A DNA stretch of 16,084 bases from Oscillibacter sp. (GCA_017447005.1 JAFSOM010000614.1:1-16084); one strand, 5' to 3'. Shown: positions 1-7,023, numbered from the stretch's first letter. The notes: generated from the letters alone by a model not told the origin. Program-made: numbers and translations.

Positions 1-85
1 CGACAAACGCTTTGCCGCTCTCCCGGTCATTCATGACATTCATCTCGGAGACTGGAATTATGTGATTTCCACTCTCAATCGCTGA
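1..85 (+). CDS. 3' end of an unknown reading frame (partial)
   Basis: An open frame enters from the left edge (first full codon at 2) and stops at TGA 83-85, giving 27 residues ending in WNYVISTLNR. I do not recognise the family. It lies about 120 bp ahead of a transposase remnant on the same strand, so it may be part of the same decayed mobile element or the end of an unrelated gene. There is too little sequence to decide, and it could be a chance open frame. Confidence 0.3.
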   Translation, partial: DKRFAALPVIHDIHLGDWNYVISTLNR

Positions 86-114
86 TTCTTTCCTGTGCGA
101 TAATTCCTACGTGA

Positions 115-426
115 TTGTTTTATTTTTGCGCAAGTCCTAAACGATATACTAAGGAAAAACATAGAAAGAAACGATGGAGGAAAAGCGACAACCTATCCCA
201 CAGAGGCTATCGCGGAACGTTTCTTCATGAAGCGAACGGAAGATTCCTCATAAGCGTGGAAATTCCCGAAAAAAGCAAACTTCATGAATGGGAAATCTGG
301 CCTTGGCGATGGATTGTCGAACGCACATTGAGCTGGCTCAACCATTCCCGCCGCCTAAGTAAAAACTATGAAACCTCGACTTCCTCCGCCCTTGCTAGAG
401 AAAGCCCTTTTATTGTATGTCGATAA
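115..426 (+). pseudogene. IS5-family transposase, C-terminal remnant
   Basis: The recognisable part begins near 205 (GYRGTF) and runs to TAA at 424-426. It contains ISVEIPEKSKLHEWEIWPWR followed by WIVERTLSWLNHSRRLSKNYE. This matches the C-terminal part of IS5-family DDE transposases, where the catalytic glutamate lies in the R-W-V-V-E-R-T segment and is followed by W-L-x-x-x-R-R-L-x-K-D-Y-E. Full-length members are roughly 250-300 residues; here the N-terminal and central parts carrying the first two catalytic aspartates are absent. The 30 residues before GYRGTF do not look like the family, so the open frame starting at 115 is probably not a real gene start. It is an inactive relic. I could not define terminal inverted repeats or a target duplication. 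Family call fairly sure, boundaries not. Confidence 0.75.
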
Positions 427-457
427 AAAAACAGACCGCCCCAGTTAAGAGACGGTC
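425..457 (-). terminator. Intrinsic terminator on the minus strand
   Basis: Read on the minus strand, GACCGTCTC (457-449) pairs with GGGGCGGTC (442-434) as a 9-bp stem with two G-U pairs and a 6-base loop. It is followed by TG and a run of T (430-425). It lies 150 bp beyond the stop of the RNA methyltransferase gene and is the most likely end of that leftward transcript. Its T-run overlaps the stop codon of the transposase remnant on the other strand. Confidence 0.65.
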
Positions 458-555
458 ATCATATTGCTATACGGCAAAGTTTTCACGTTTTTGCGTTATC
501 CTATCCGTTCGAGAAATTTTTCAACAAGATTATCACACCCTAAAAGACAGGAGCG

Positions 556-589
556 CGAATCGGGGACAAGCCCGGTTCGTTGTTTTTTT
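556..589 (+). terminator. Intrinsic terminator, plus strand (possibly bidirectional)
   Basis: CGAATCGGG (556-564) pairs with CCCGGTTCG (571-579), nine base pairs with one wobble, around a 6-base loop. It is followed directly by T-TGTTTTTTT (580-589). The T-run is on the plus strand, so it would stop rightward transcripts coming from the transposase remnant before they run antisense into the methyltransferase gene. Its stem could also act on leftward transcripts ending after 608. Confidence 0.65.
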
Positions 590-607
590 ATGTCCCGCGC
601 CGCGCCG

Positions 608-1735
608 TCAATTCCCGTCACGCTTCCAGCCGCCGTAAAAATACGCGTTGCAGGGTATCATACCGTTGTAGAGTTTCCGACGTTTCGCGGCGCGGCGTCC
701 GTAATGACGCTCAAACTCGTCGTGGGACGATAAGATTATCACGCGCCAGCGTTCCGGCAACGCTTCCAGCGTCTTTCCGAACGCGTGATAGAGCTTTTCT
801 ACGTCCGATTTCTCCATCAGGCGTTCGCCGTAGGGCGGATTCGTCACCAGTTGCCCGTACACGCTCTCACGCCGGAATTTCAGCGCGTCGGCGACTTCAA
901 ACCTTACGCAATCGTCCACGCCCGCCAGTTCCGCGTTGTGCCGCGATAACTCCACCGCCGCCGGGTCAATGTCGCTTCCCAGTATGTCGTACTGTCCGTG
1001 ATATTCCCTGTCCATGGCCTCTTCCGCCGCGTCGAGCCAGTAACGCGCCTCCATCGACTTCCACTTTTGCGCGGCGAAACGGCGGTCAAGGCCCGGAGCG
1101 CGATTCTTCGCAATCAGCGCCGCCTCTATGGGTATCGTACCCGAGCCGCAGAACGGGTCACAAAACGGGTCTTTGCCGCGATAACGCGATAACAATACCA
1201 GCGCCGCCGCGAGCGTCTCCCGTAACGGCGCGCCCATGTTTTGCGCACGGTAGCCGCGCTTATATAAGCCGTCGCCCGTCGTATCCAGATACACCGACGC
1301 CGCGTCATGGATGATGGCGAATCGTATCTGATAGCGTTCGCCGGTCTCGGGCAACGTCTCACAGCCGTACACGCGCCCCAGACGCGTCGCGGCGGCCTTC
1401 TTCACTATCGACTGACACGCCGGAACCGAATGCAGCGCCGACGACAGCGACCAGCCTTTCACGGGAAATTCGCCGTCCTTCGGTATGATACGCTCCCACG
1501 GCACGGAGGCGACGCCCTGAAACAACGCCTCAAAATCCGGCGCGGGAAACGCCCCGACTTTGAGCAGTACCCGCGCCCCGCAACGCAGATTCAGATTCAG
1601 CCGCGCCACGTCCGCCATCGACGCCGCGCACGATACGCGCCCGTTTTCCGTTTGGATATTTTTGCAGTTTAGCCGCCGCAGTTCGTCCGCGACGACGCTT
1701 TCCAGTCCCAGCAGACAGGGAACGGTCAATATCAT
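608..1735 (-). CDS. THUMP-domain class I SAM-dependent RNA methyltransferase (RlmL/YpsC type)
   Basis: Predicted cytoplasmic guanine-N2 methyltransferase acting on structured RNA, probably 23S rRNA, using S-adenosylmethionine. Of 375 residues, about 1-155 form the N-terminal ferredoxin-like/THUMP RNA-binding part. The rest is a Rossmann methyltransferase with motif I DPFCGSGT (193-200), the acidic SAM-ribose loop GSDID (253-257) and the catalytic TNPPYG (298-303), characteristic of N2-guanine and N6-adenine RNA methylases. The length fits the short Bacillota YpsC-like proteins, which match the N-terminal half of E. coli RlmL and lack its second (RlmK) methylase. The ATG at 1735 is preceded by AGGAA at about 8 bases. 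It follows the HAD phosphatase gene by 41 bp on the same strand, so the two are probably cotranscribed. The family call is firm; the exact target nucleotide is inferred. Confidence 0.93.
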   Translation of the reverse strand: MILTVPCLLGLESVVADELRRLNCKNIQTENGRVSCAASMADVARLNLNLRCGARVLLKVGAFPAPDFEALFQGVASVPWERIIPKDGEFPVKGWSLSSALHSVPACQSIVKKAAATRLGRVYGCETLPETGERYQIRFAIIHDAASVYLDTTGDGLYKRGYRAQNMGAPLRETLAAALVLLSRYRGKDPFCDPFCGSGTIPIEAALIAKNRAPGLDRRFAAQKWKSMEARYWLDAAEEAMDREYHGQYDILGSDIDPAAVELSRHNAELAGVDDCVRFEVADALKFRRESVYGQLVTNPPYGERLMEKSDVEKLYHAFGKTLEALPERWRVIILSSHDEFERHYGRRAAKRRKLYNGMIPCNAYFYGGWKRDGN

Positions 1736-1776
1736 GATTCGGTTTCCTTTCCAACGTTAAGTGTCGCGTAACGTTA

Positions 1777-2433
1777 TCATAACGCCTGCGCTTCAAACAT
1801 CTCCTCAAAAGAGCGGATGTAATAATCGGAGATAGCGCGGATTTCGTCTTGGTCGGCCTCACAATCGGCGTCATAAACCCCCGCGACGCGGAATCCCGCC
1901 GCTTTCGCCGTGCGTATCGCCGGTAACGAATCCTCAAAGATAATCGTATCCTTCTTGTTGGAGCGTAAGCGAACCATAGCGCGTTCAAAAATATCGGCGC
2001 TCTTATCCTTGCCCGCGCCCGATTCCTGACAGGTCACAAGCCCCCGGAAATAACCGTCCAGTCCCGCGCAACGCAACCCCGCTTCGGCTAACGGTCTGTC
2101 CGTGCCCGTGGCGACGTACATCCACACGCCTTCCATTTTCAACAGCGACAGGAATTTCTCCACGCCGGGTTTCGCCCGCGCCTGCGTCCGGTAAAACGCC
2201 TCTATCCGCTTGTCAATGTCGGCGACTATCTGCTCTTCCGACTGACGCAGTTTGTAGACTTCCCGTAAATATATTGCCGTATCCAGCAAAGTCAACGGGC
2301 GGATTTCCTCCCACAAGTTCCCCTTGGCCATACGGCCTTGCGCGTGCAGATAGTCGTTGAGCAGATTCCGCCACATGGGCATACTGTCAAGTAACGTTCC
2401 GTCCATGTCGAATATCGCGCTTTGCAGTCTCAT
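1777..2433 (-). CDS. HAD-superfamily phosphatase (subfamily IA, phosphoglycolate phosphatase/beta-phosphoglucomutase-like)
   Basis: A 218-residue cytoplasmic hydrolase with all four HAD motifs. Motif I is FDMDGT, with the nucleophile D9 and acid/base D11. Motif II is the ATGT threonine (109). Motif III is a lysine at GKDK (142/144). Motif IV is FEDS (E167, D168), which binds magnesium. A helical cap between motifs I and II (about 15-85) marks subfamily I. Such enzymes dephosphorylate small phosphometabolites such as sugar phosphates, phosphoglycolate or nucleotides, and the substrate cannot be read from the sequence. The ATG at 2433 has a strong GAGGAGG nine bases upstream. It sits 63 bp after the repeat-protein gene and 41 bp before the RNA methyltransferase gene on one strand. 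The methyltransferase neighbour suggests a general housekeeping role. Family firm, substrate unknown. Confidence 0.92.
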   Translation of the reverse strand: MRLQSAIFDMDGTLLDSMPMWRNLLNDYLHAQGRMAKGNLWEEIRPLTLLDTAIYLREVYKLRQSEEQIVADIDKRIEAFYRTQARAKPGVEKFLSLLKMEGVWMYVATGTDRPLAEAGLRCAGLDGYFRGLVTCQESGAGKDKSADIFERAMVRLRSNKKDTIIFEDSLPAIRTAKAAGFRVAGVYDADCEADQDEIRAISDYYIRSFEEMFEAQAL

Positions 2434-2469
2434 AAAAACGCGCCTCCTCGATTCTCTATGGGATACGCG

Positions 2470-2488
2470 CCCGCCCGCAAGGGGCGGG
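2470..2488 (-). other. GC-rich hairpin between repeat-protein and HAD genes
   Basis: CCCGCCC (2470-2476) and GGGCGGG (2482-2488) form a perfect 7-bp stem with a 5-base loop, 8 bp past the stop codon of the repeat-protein gene. No T-run follows on the minus strand, so it is not a standard terminator. It may protect or attenuate the upstream message and lower read-through into the HAD gene. Confidence 0.5.
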
Positions 2489-2496
2489 ATTGCGTT

Positions 2497-4218
2497 TCAG
2501 GTTTTCGCGGTAAAGTAGCCGGGATTCTCCGTGCCGCCGTCAATATGGGCGTAGTCCCAATTAACAAAAGCGGAACCATTGCAAGTTGTGCCGCTTCCGC
2601 CAACAAGAGAGTAACAAGCATGGAAGATGTCATTGCCGCCATATGAATCGATTGCAGTTGTCACAAATTTAGCGGACGCGTAAATCGTGGTCAACTCTCC
2701 GCAATCCCAGAACATCATGCACATAGATTTGAGATGAGATGTATCAAAAGAACTCAAATCAAGCGTTTTCAATTTCAAACATGCCTTAAACATTCCGTCC
2801 ATATTTGTGACATTAGCGGTATTGAAAGAGCTTATATGCAGCGCCGTCAACGCCTCGCAACCGGAAAACATATACCCCATTGTCGTGACGTTAGCGGTAT
2901 TGAAGGAGCTTACGTCCAGCGCCGTCAACGCTTGACAATTACAAAACATGCCTTCCATTGTTGTGACATTAGCGGTATTGAAGGAGCTTACGTCCAGCAC
3001 CGTCAACGCCTCGCAACCGAAAAACATGTATGCCATTGTCATGACGTTAGCGGTATTGAAGGAGCTTACGTCCAGTTCTGTGAAACTCGTACAACGGAAG
3101 AACATATAGCTCATGTCCGTGACGTTGGCGGTATTAAACTTGCTTACGTCCAGTGCCTTCAGACTCCAGCAGTCCCTGAACATATAACTCATATTCGTGA
3201 CATTAGCGGTATCAAAGCGACTGACATCCAGCGTATTCAGACTTGAACAGTGGTTGAACATATAATTCATGTTCGTGACATTGGCGGTATTAAAGCGGCT
3301 GACATCCAATGCTGTCAGGCTTGCGCAGTAGTTGAACATCCAGTCCGTATCCGTGACGTTAGCGGTATTAAAAGTGCTTACGTCTAAGGCCGTTAGTCTT
3401 GAACACCCGGAAAACATAGCGCTCATATCCGTTACATTGGCTGAATTAAAGCGGCTTACGTTCAGTTCCATCAGCCCTGAACATTCATTAAACATAAAAC
3501 TCATGTCCTCGACATTGGCGGTATCAAAACCGCTTACGTCCAGAGCCGTCAAACTTTCACAGTGTTGAAACATGGCTTTCATATTCGTGACTTTAGCGGT
3601 ATCCAGATTCCGGATGTTTTGGATTTCTTTCAGCGCCGAACAATTATTGAACCAGTACATTGTAGATGTTGGCTGAATTTTATCGGCAAATTCAATCCGC
3701 TGGATATTACTTACTTCATTGCGCCACGGAACAGTATTAGAATAAAACCATTTCTCCGTCATATCGACCGCGTAAGTCTGATTGACTTTCCGCCCGGATT
3801 CCAGCGTGTCGCCGCGCTGGAAAACCATCGCGCCGTCCGCGTACAAAATCGCGTATACGTCGTTTTCCGGCGCGTTAGACGGGTTTCGCGTATCGCCGGA
3901 AGCGCACAGCGGAGAAAACGGTTCCTTGTCTAACAAAAAGGCTTTCGCGTAAGCGTTCGCGGGAATGCTGTCGAACGTCAGCGTAACGGTTTGCGCGTCC
4001 GCCGCGCCGCTGACGTTTTCGCATTTCGCCGCCGTCAGTTTGCCGCCTTCCCCGTATACCGCGCCCCATAACGCGCAGTCCGCTTGCGCCGTTACGCTGA
4101 CGTTCACGGCGTTTTCGCTTATCGTTACGCTATGGACGGCGTAATCAGCGGCGGAAACCGTCAACGCGCAACATAACGCCGTCAGGAACATCATCAAAAA
4201 TATCGTCGTTCGTTTCAT
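2497..4218 (-). CDS. BspA-like/DUF285 secreted surface protein with 26-residue repeats
   Basis: This 573-residue protein starts with a signal peptide: MKR, a hydrophobic core to about residue 20, and probable cleavage after VSA at 23. Residues 24-195 are a less repetitive N-terminal region. Residues 196-507 are twelve tandem 26-residue units of the pattern L-x-x-L-D-V-S-x-F-[ND]-T-A-N-V-T-x-M-x-x-M-F-x-x-C-x-x, the Listeria-type 26-residue surface repeat found in BspA-like leucine-rich proteins. The tail ends in an IDGGTENPGYFT-type motif common at the C-terminus of such proteins. No LPXTG, transmembrane anchor or good lipobox is visible, so it is secreted or held non-covalently. Relatives bind host or bacterial surfaces; that role here is inference. 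The ATG at 4218 has AAGGAG eight bases upstream and its own promoter (4261-4289). It is the first gene of the leftward group. Confidence 0.92.
   Translation of the reverse strand: MKRTTIFLMMFLTALCCALTVSAADYAVHSVTISENAVNVSVTAQADCALWGAVYGEGGKLTAAKCENVSGAADAQTVTLTFDSIPANAYAKAFLLDKEPFSPLCASGDTRNPSNAPENDVYAILYADGAMVFQRGDTLESGRKVNQTYAVDMTEKWFYSNTVPWRNEVSNIQRIEFADKIQPTSTMYWFNNCSALKEIQNIRNLDTAKVTNMKAMFQHCESLTALDVSGFDTANVEDMSFMFNECSGLMELNVSRFNSANVTDMSAMFSGCSRLTALDVSTFNTANVTDTDWMFNYCASLTALDVSRFNTANVTNMNYMFNHCSSLNTLDVSRFDTANVTNMSYMFRDCWSLKALDVSKFNTANVTDMSYMFFRCTSFTELDVSSFNTANVMTMAYMFFGCEALTVLDVSSFNTANVTTMEGMFCNCQALTALDVSSFNTANVTTMGYMFSGCEALTALHISSFNTANVTNMDGMFKACLKLKTLDLSSFDTSHLKSMCMMFWDCGELTTIYASAKFVTTAIDSYGGNDIFHACYSLVGGSGTTCNGSAFVNWDYAHIDGGTENPGYFTAKT
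2698..3633 (-). repeat. Twelve tandem 78-bp coding repeats
   Basis: The repeat region of the surface protein gene is also periodic in DNA: the core gcggtatt recurs every 78 bp (for example at 3284 and 3362). Units 8-11 (roughly 2776-3087) are the most alike and share long stretches around the TTCAATACCGCTAA core on the coding strand. Such near-identical units can change in number by slippage or recombination. They also make short-read assembly of this gene less certain. Confidence 0.88.
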
Positions 4219-4260
4219 AGTCGATTCTCCTTGTACGGTGGAATGCCCGGAAACGGGGAT

Positions 4261-4289
4261 ATTTTACCATGAAATTCGCCTTACCGCAA
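4261..4289 (-). promoter_or_regulatory. Promoter of the surface repeat-protein gene (extended -10)
   Basis: On the minus strand there is a -35 TTGCGG (4289-4284), a 17-base spacer and a -10 TAAAAT (4266-4261) preceded by TG-n, an extended -10. Start is predicted near 4254, about 35 bases ahead of the ATG at 4218. It would serve the repeat protein and possibly the HAD and methyltransferase genes. Confidence 0.65.
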
Positions 4290-4305
4290 GGGTCATTTTA
4301 TATCC

Positions 4306-4334
4306 GCCCTCCCCCGAAAACGCCGGGAGAGGGC
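4306..4334 (-). terminator. Hairpin after metG (probable terminator)
   Basis: GCCCTC-C-CCCG (4306-4316) pairs with CGGG-A-GAGGGC (4324-4334): ten pairs with one internal mismatch and a 7-base loop. It starts 41 bp beyond the metG stop. The sequence that follows on the minus strand is AT-rich rather than a clean T-run, so termination may be partial. It lies just upstream of the surface-protein promoter and separates the two transcription units. Confidence 0.5.
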
Positions 4335-4374
4335 TTTACGATTTGTCAGCGGAGTTTCGCCGACGAAAAACGCG

Positions 4375-6483
4375 TCAGCAGAGTTTCGCCCCGGCGGGGA
4401 TTGCGTCGTCTAAGATGATAAGATTCAGCTTTTCCTCGCCGTTCTCCTTGTGGACGGCGGATAACAACATCCCGTTGCTTTCCAGCCCCATCATCTTGCG
4501 CGGCGGGAGATTCACAATCGCCGCCAGCGTCTTTCCGATGAGCGTCTCCGGCTCATACCACGCGTGAATGCCCGATAATATCTGACGGTCAACGCCGCTT
4601 CCGTCGTCGAGCGTAAAGCGCAACAGTTTCGCGCTCTTCTTGACCGCTACGCAGTCCTTGACCTTCACGACGCGGAAATCGCTCTTGCAGAACGTCTCAA
4701 AGTCCACGGATTCCGCCGCGAAAGGTTCGAGTTCCACGGGCGGCAAGGCGGCTTTCTTCGCGGCTTCCGACGCCGCTTCCAGTTCCGTTAAGGCCTTATC
4801 CATGTCAATACGCGGGAAGAGGTTTTCGCCCTTCGCAACCGTCGCGCCCACGGGTAACGCGCCCCATACGGCGGCGGATTCCCACGTTTGCGCGGATTCC
4901 GGCGCGCCGATTTGCGCGAACAGCTTTTCGCACGATTCCGGGATGAACGGCGTCAGCAGGATTCCGCAAATACGCGCCGTTTCCAGCAGATTATAGAGCA
5001 CATGCGCAAGGCGTCCGCCGTTGGCGTCCATATCCTTCGCCAAGGCCCACGGCGCGTTTTCGTCGATATACTTATTGGCGCGTTGGATGACCTTGAAAAT
5101 CTCCGACAGCGCGTTATGCGGCGCGAACGCGTCCATTTGCGCTTCGTAACGGTTGCGCAGTCCCGACGCCAGCGCGACGAGTTGCGCGTCATAGAGGAGC
5201 GGGTCGCCGTCCTGCGTCGCGGCGAACTCCACCGCCCCGCCGCTTTGCACTAACGACGCCAAACCGGTTTCGTCGTCCGTGGCCCCGGCGGATTCCGGCA
5301 GTACGCCGTTGAAATACTTAACCGCCATTGCCGTCGTGCGGGATACCAGATTCCCTAAGTCATTCGCCAAGTCGGTGTTGATGGTTTGAATCAGCAGTTC
5401 GTTGGAGAAATTGCCGTCGGCGCCGAACGGGAACGTGCGCAACAGGAAGAACCGCAACGCGTCCACGCCGAACTGTTCCGCCAGAATATACGGGTCGACG
5501 ACGTTGCCTTTGGACTTCGACATCTTGCCGCCGTCCAGCAACAGCCAGCCGTGACCGAATACATGTTTGGGCACGGGTTCGCCTAAGCTCATGAGCATAG
5601 CGGGCCAGATAATCGAATGGAAACGCACAATTTCTTTTCCGACGATATTCACGGCAATTTGACTGCGTTTCCAGCCTTCGCCGCCGTTTTCGCCGCCTTC
5701 GCTGACGCTTTCGCCGCCCCAGTAACGCGTGTAATCGTCATAGCGGTCGTTCTCGTAGCCTAACGCCGTGATATAGTTCGTGAGCGCGTCCAGCCAGACG
5801 TAAACCACGTGTTTCGTATCGAAATCGACGGGAATGCCCCACTGGAAACTTGTCCGGGACACGCACAAATCCTCCAGACCGGGGTCAAGGAAGTTTTTCA
5901 CCATCTCGTTGACGCGGCTTCTAGGTTGCAGGAAGTCCGTATTCTCCAGCAAATCCCGGATACGGTCGGCGTACTTGCTCAGACGGAAGAAATACGCCTC
6001 CTCTTCGGCGTCGACAACGGGCCGCCCGCAGTCCGGACAACAGCCGTCTTTCAGTTGGCTCTCCGTCCAGAACGATTCGCACGGCGTACAGTATTTGCCC
6101 TTGTACTTGCCAAGATAAATGTCGCCCTTGTCGTACATCCGCCGGAAAATGCGCTGTACCGATTGGACATGATACTCGTCCGTGGTACGGATGAAGCGGT
6201 CGTTTGAGACGTTCATCAGCCGCCAGAGGTCGCGCACCCCGCGGGGGCCTTCTACAATCGCGTCGACAAATTCTTTGGGCGTGACGCCATTCTCTTTCGC
6301 TTTCGTCTCGATTTTCTGTCCGTGCTCGTCGGTACCCGTCAGGAAAATCACGTTGCGGCCTTTCAGACGCTGATACCGCGCCAAGGCGTCCGTAGCTACC
6401 GTACAGTACGTGTGCCCGATGTGGAGCTTGTCGGACGGGTAATAAATGGGCGTGGTGATATAATATGGTTTCCGTTGCGTCAT
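4375..6483 (-). CDS. metG: Methionine--tRNA ligase with C-terminal tRNA-binding domain
   Basis: Charges tRNA-Met with methionine using ATP, in the cytoplasm. The 702-residue class I synthetase has HIGH at 21-24, KMSKS at 320-324, and a connective-peptide zinc knuckle of four cysteines (132, 135, 149, 152). The anticodon-binding helical domain covers roughly 360-560. An EMAP II/Trbp111-like OB-fold (593-702) drives dimerisation and tRNA binding in many bacterial MetG proteins. A glycine/glutamate-rich insert at about 257-270 (SVSEGGENGGEGWK) before the KMSKS loop looks lineage-specific. The ATG at 6483 is preceded by AGGGGG seven bases away and a promoter at 6507-6534. The leader is only about 17 bases, too short for a T-box. 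It is transcribed alone or weakly into the downstream group. Identification is certain. Confidence 0.98.
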   Translation of the reverse strand: MTQRKPYYITTPIYYPSDKLHIGHTYCTVATDALARYQRLKGRNVIFLTGTDEHGQKIETKAKENGVTPKEFVDAIVEGPRGVRDLWRLMNVSNDRFIRTTDEYHVQSVQRIFRRMYDKGDIYLGKYKGKYCTPCESFWTESQLKDGCCPDCGRPVVDAEEEAYFFRLSKYADRIRDLLENTDFLQPRSRVNEMVKNFLDPGLEDLCVSRTSFQWGIPVDFDTKHVVYVWLDALTNYITALGYENDRYDDYTRYWGGESVSEGGENGGEGWKRSQIAVNIVGKEIVRFHSIIWPAMLMSLGEPVPKHVFGHGWLLLDGGKMSKSKGNVVDPYILAEQFGVDALRFFLLRTFPFGADGNFSNELLIQTINTDLANDLGNLVSRTTAMAVKYFNGVLPESAGATDDETGLASLVQSGGAVEFAATQDGDPLLYDAQLVALASGLRNRYEAQMDAFAPHNALSEIFKVIQRANKYIDENAPWALAKDMDANGGRLAHVLYNLLETARICGILLTPFIPESCEKLFAQIGAPESAQTWESAAVWGALPVGATVAKGENLFPRIDMDKALTELEAASEAAKKAALPPVELEPFAAESVDFETFCKSDFRVVKVKDCVAVKKSAKLLRFTLDDGSGVDRQILSGIHAWYEPETLIGKTLAAIVNLPPRKMMGLESNGMLLSAVHKENGEEKLNLIILDDAIPAGAKLC

Positions 6484-6490
6484 GCGGATT

Positions 6491-6503
6491 CCCCCTTTCG
6501 GGG
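6491..6503 (-). promoter_or_regulatory. GAAA-tetraloop hairpin covering the metG ribosome site
   Basis: On the minus strand CCCC-GAAA-GGGG forms a short stem capped by a GNRA-type tetraloop. The 3' arm is the G-rich ribosome-binding sequence of metG. The predicted transcription start (about 6500) falls at or next to the 5' arm, so whether the hairpin exists depends on the exact start. Confidence 0.4.
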
Positions 6504-6506
6504 TAC

Positions 6507-6534
6507 ATTATAGCGGAAACGGCGGAAATTACAA
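6507..6534 (-). promoter_or_regulatory. metG promoter
   Basis: On the minus strand there is a -35 TTGTAA (6534-6529), a 16-base spacer and a perfect -10 TATAAT (6512-6507). The start would fall near 6500, which gives a leader of about 17 bases before the ATG at 6483. Confidence 0.65.
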
Positions 6535-6552
6535 TCCCTTTTTTGCCATTCG

Positions 6553-6585
6553 CCCCGGAGTATGCGCGTCATAATCGTTGGCAAG
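6553..6585 (+). repeat. 33-bp intergenic repeat, copy 1
   Basis: The segment from ccccggagtatgcg to cgttggcaag matches 6815-6847 at 30 of 33 positions in the same orientation. It also matches, inverted, the left arm of the palindrome at 6789-6847. It belongs to a short dispersed element family confined here to the metG/ATPase-operon intergenic region. Confidence 0.7.
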
Positions 6586-6607
6586 TTGCGCGCAGTCGAA
6601 CCCTTCC

Positions 6608-6638
6608 CCCTGTCCCCCTTCCCTTTCAGGGACGGGGG
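6608..6638 (+). repeat. C-rich 31-bp inverted repeat, left arm
   Basis: The reverse complement of this C-rich block matches 6732-6762 at 28 of 31 positions. Both arms share the core ccctttcagg/cctgaaaggg. The two arms flank about 93 bp and could fold into a long cruciform or RNA stem. It looks like a repeated intergenic element rather than a gene part. Confidence 0.65.
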
Positions 6639-6731
6639 AACGAAATCCGGAAAGGCGCTAATAAGGACAAATTAAGATTGAAAACGCCCTCAAATTTTGT
6701 TTTCTAAAGATTTCGCGCATATTGGAGCGTA

Positions 6732-6762
6732 CCCCCGCCCCTGAAAGGGGAGGGGAACAGGG
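6732..6762 (-). repeat. C-rich 31-bp inverted repeat, right arm
   Basis: This is the partner of 6608-6638 (28 of 31 positions identical when inverted). It contains an internal cccctgaaagggg that could form its own 4-bp hairpin. The region is open in a minus-strand frame, but the encoded residues only reflect the repeat. Confidence 0.65.
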
Positions 6763-6788
6763 GGAGGGATTTTTCGTCCGGATATTCG

Positions 6789-6847
6789 CTTGCCAACGAA
6801 AACTTTACGCATACCCCCGGAGTATGCGTGTCGTAAACGTTGGCAAG
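6789..6847. repeat. 59-bp palindromic repeat
   Basis: CTTGCCAACG (6789-6798) and CGTTGGCAAG (6838-6847) are perfect 10-bp terminal arms. Inside them GCATAC (6809-6814) and GTATGC (6822-6827) pair again around a CCCCCGG centre. The right half is the second copy of the 33-bp repeat seen at 6553-6585. The symmetry suggests a REP/MITE-like element able to form a hairpin in DNA or RNA. Confidence 0.65.
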
Positions 6848-6857
6848 TTTCCGCCGC

Positions 6858-6886
6858 GCCAATCAAAATTTTACGCATACCCCCGG
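6858..6886 (-). repeat. 29-bp partial copy of the palindromic repeat
   Basis: The block from gccaatcaaaa to cgcatacccccgg matches 6792-6820 at 26 of 29 positions in the same orientation. The opposite arm is missing, so this is a half-element. It ends about 67 bp before the -35 of the ATPase-operon promoter. Confidence 0.6.
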
Positions 6887-6952
6887 GGACGCGCCCATTA
6901 CATTTGTCAGATACCCTCGAACGGGCGCCATACGGTTTGTTGAAAAATGCTA

Positions 6953-6981
6953 TTGAAAAGAGCGCGTGATTGTGATATACT
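6953..6981 (+). promoter_or_regulatory. Strong promoter of the ATPase/HEPN-like operon
   Basis: A -35 TTGAAA (6953-6958), a 17-base spacer and a -10 TATACT (6976-6981) carry an extended TG-n immediately upstream of the -10. Start is predicted near 6988, giving a leader of about 36 bases that contains AAGGAGG (7009-7015). No operator-like repeat overlaps the core promoter; the nearest palindromic repeat ends at 6886. Confidence 0.75.
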
Positions 6982-7008
6982 ACCTTTGGGAATTTTTTTG
7001 ACATACGT

Positions 7009-7015
7009 AAGGAGG
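7009..7015 (+). promoter_or_regulatory. Ribosome-binding site that fixes the GTG start at 7024
   Basis: AAGGAGG lies eight bases before GTG 7024-7026. The next in-frame ATG (7039) would be 23 bases away, too far, so GTG is the likely start of the 1920-residue protein despite being non-ATG. Confidence 0.8.
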
Positions 7016-7023
7016 TCTTTTTT

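Noticed and set aside
580..1314. A 244-residue plus-strand open frame
   Set aside because: It is antisense to the methyltransferase gene, whose SAM and NPPY motifs are intact, and its Arg/Pro/Ser-rich composition is typical of a shadow frame.
2734..3246. A 170-residue plus-strand open frame with internal repeats
   Set aside because: It is the mirror image of the 78-bp coding repeats of the surface protein on the minus strand.
6484..6540. T-box riboswitch upstream of metG
   Set aside because: The promoter places transcription start about 17 bases from the ATG, leaving no room for a specifier loop, T-box sequence or antiterminator.
6553..6886. CRISPR array
   Set aside because: The repeats occur in both orientations, with irregular spacing and overlap into a palindrome. 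There are no regular spacers and no cas genes in the window.
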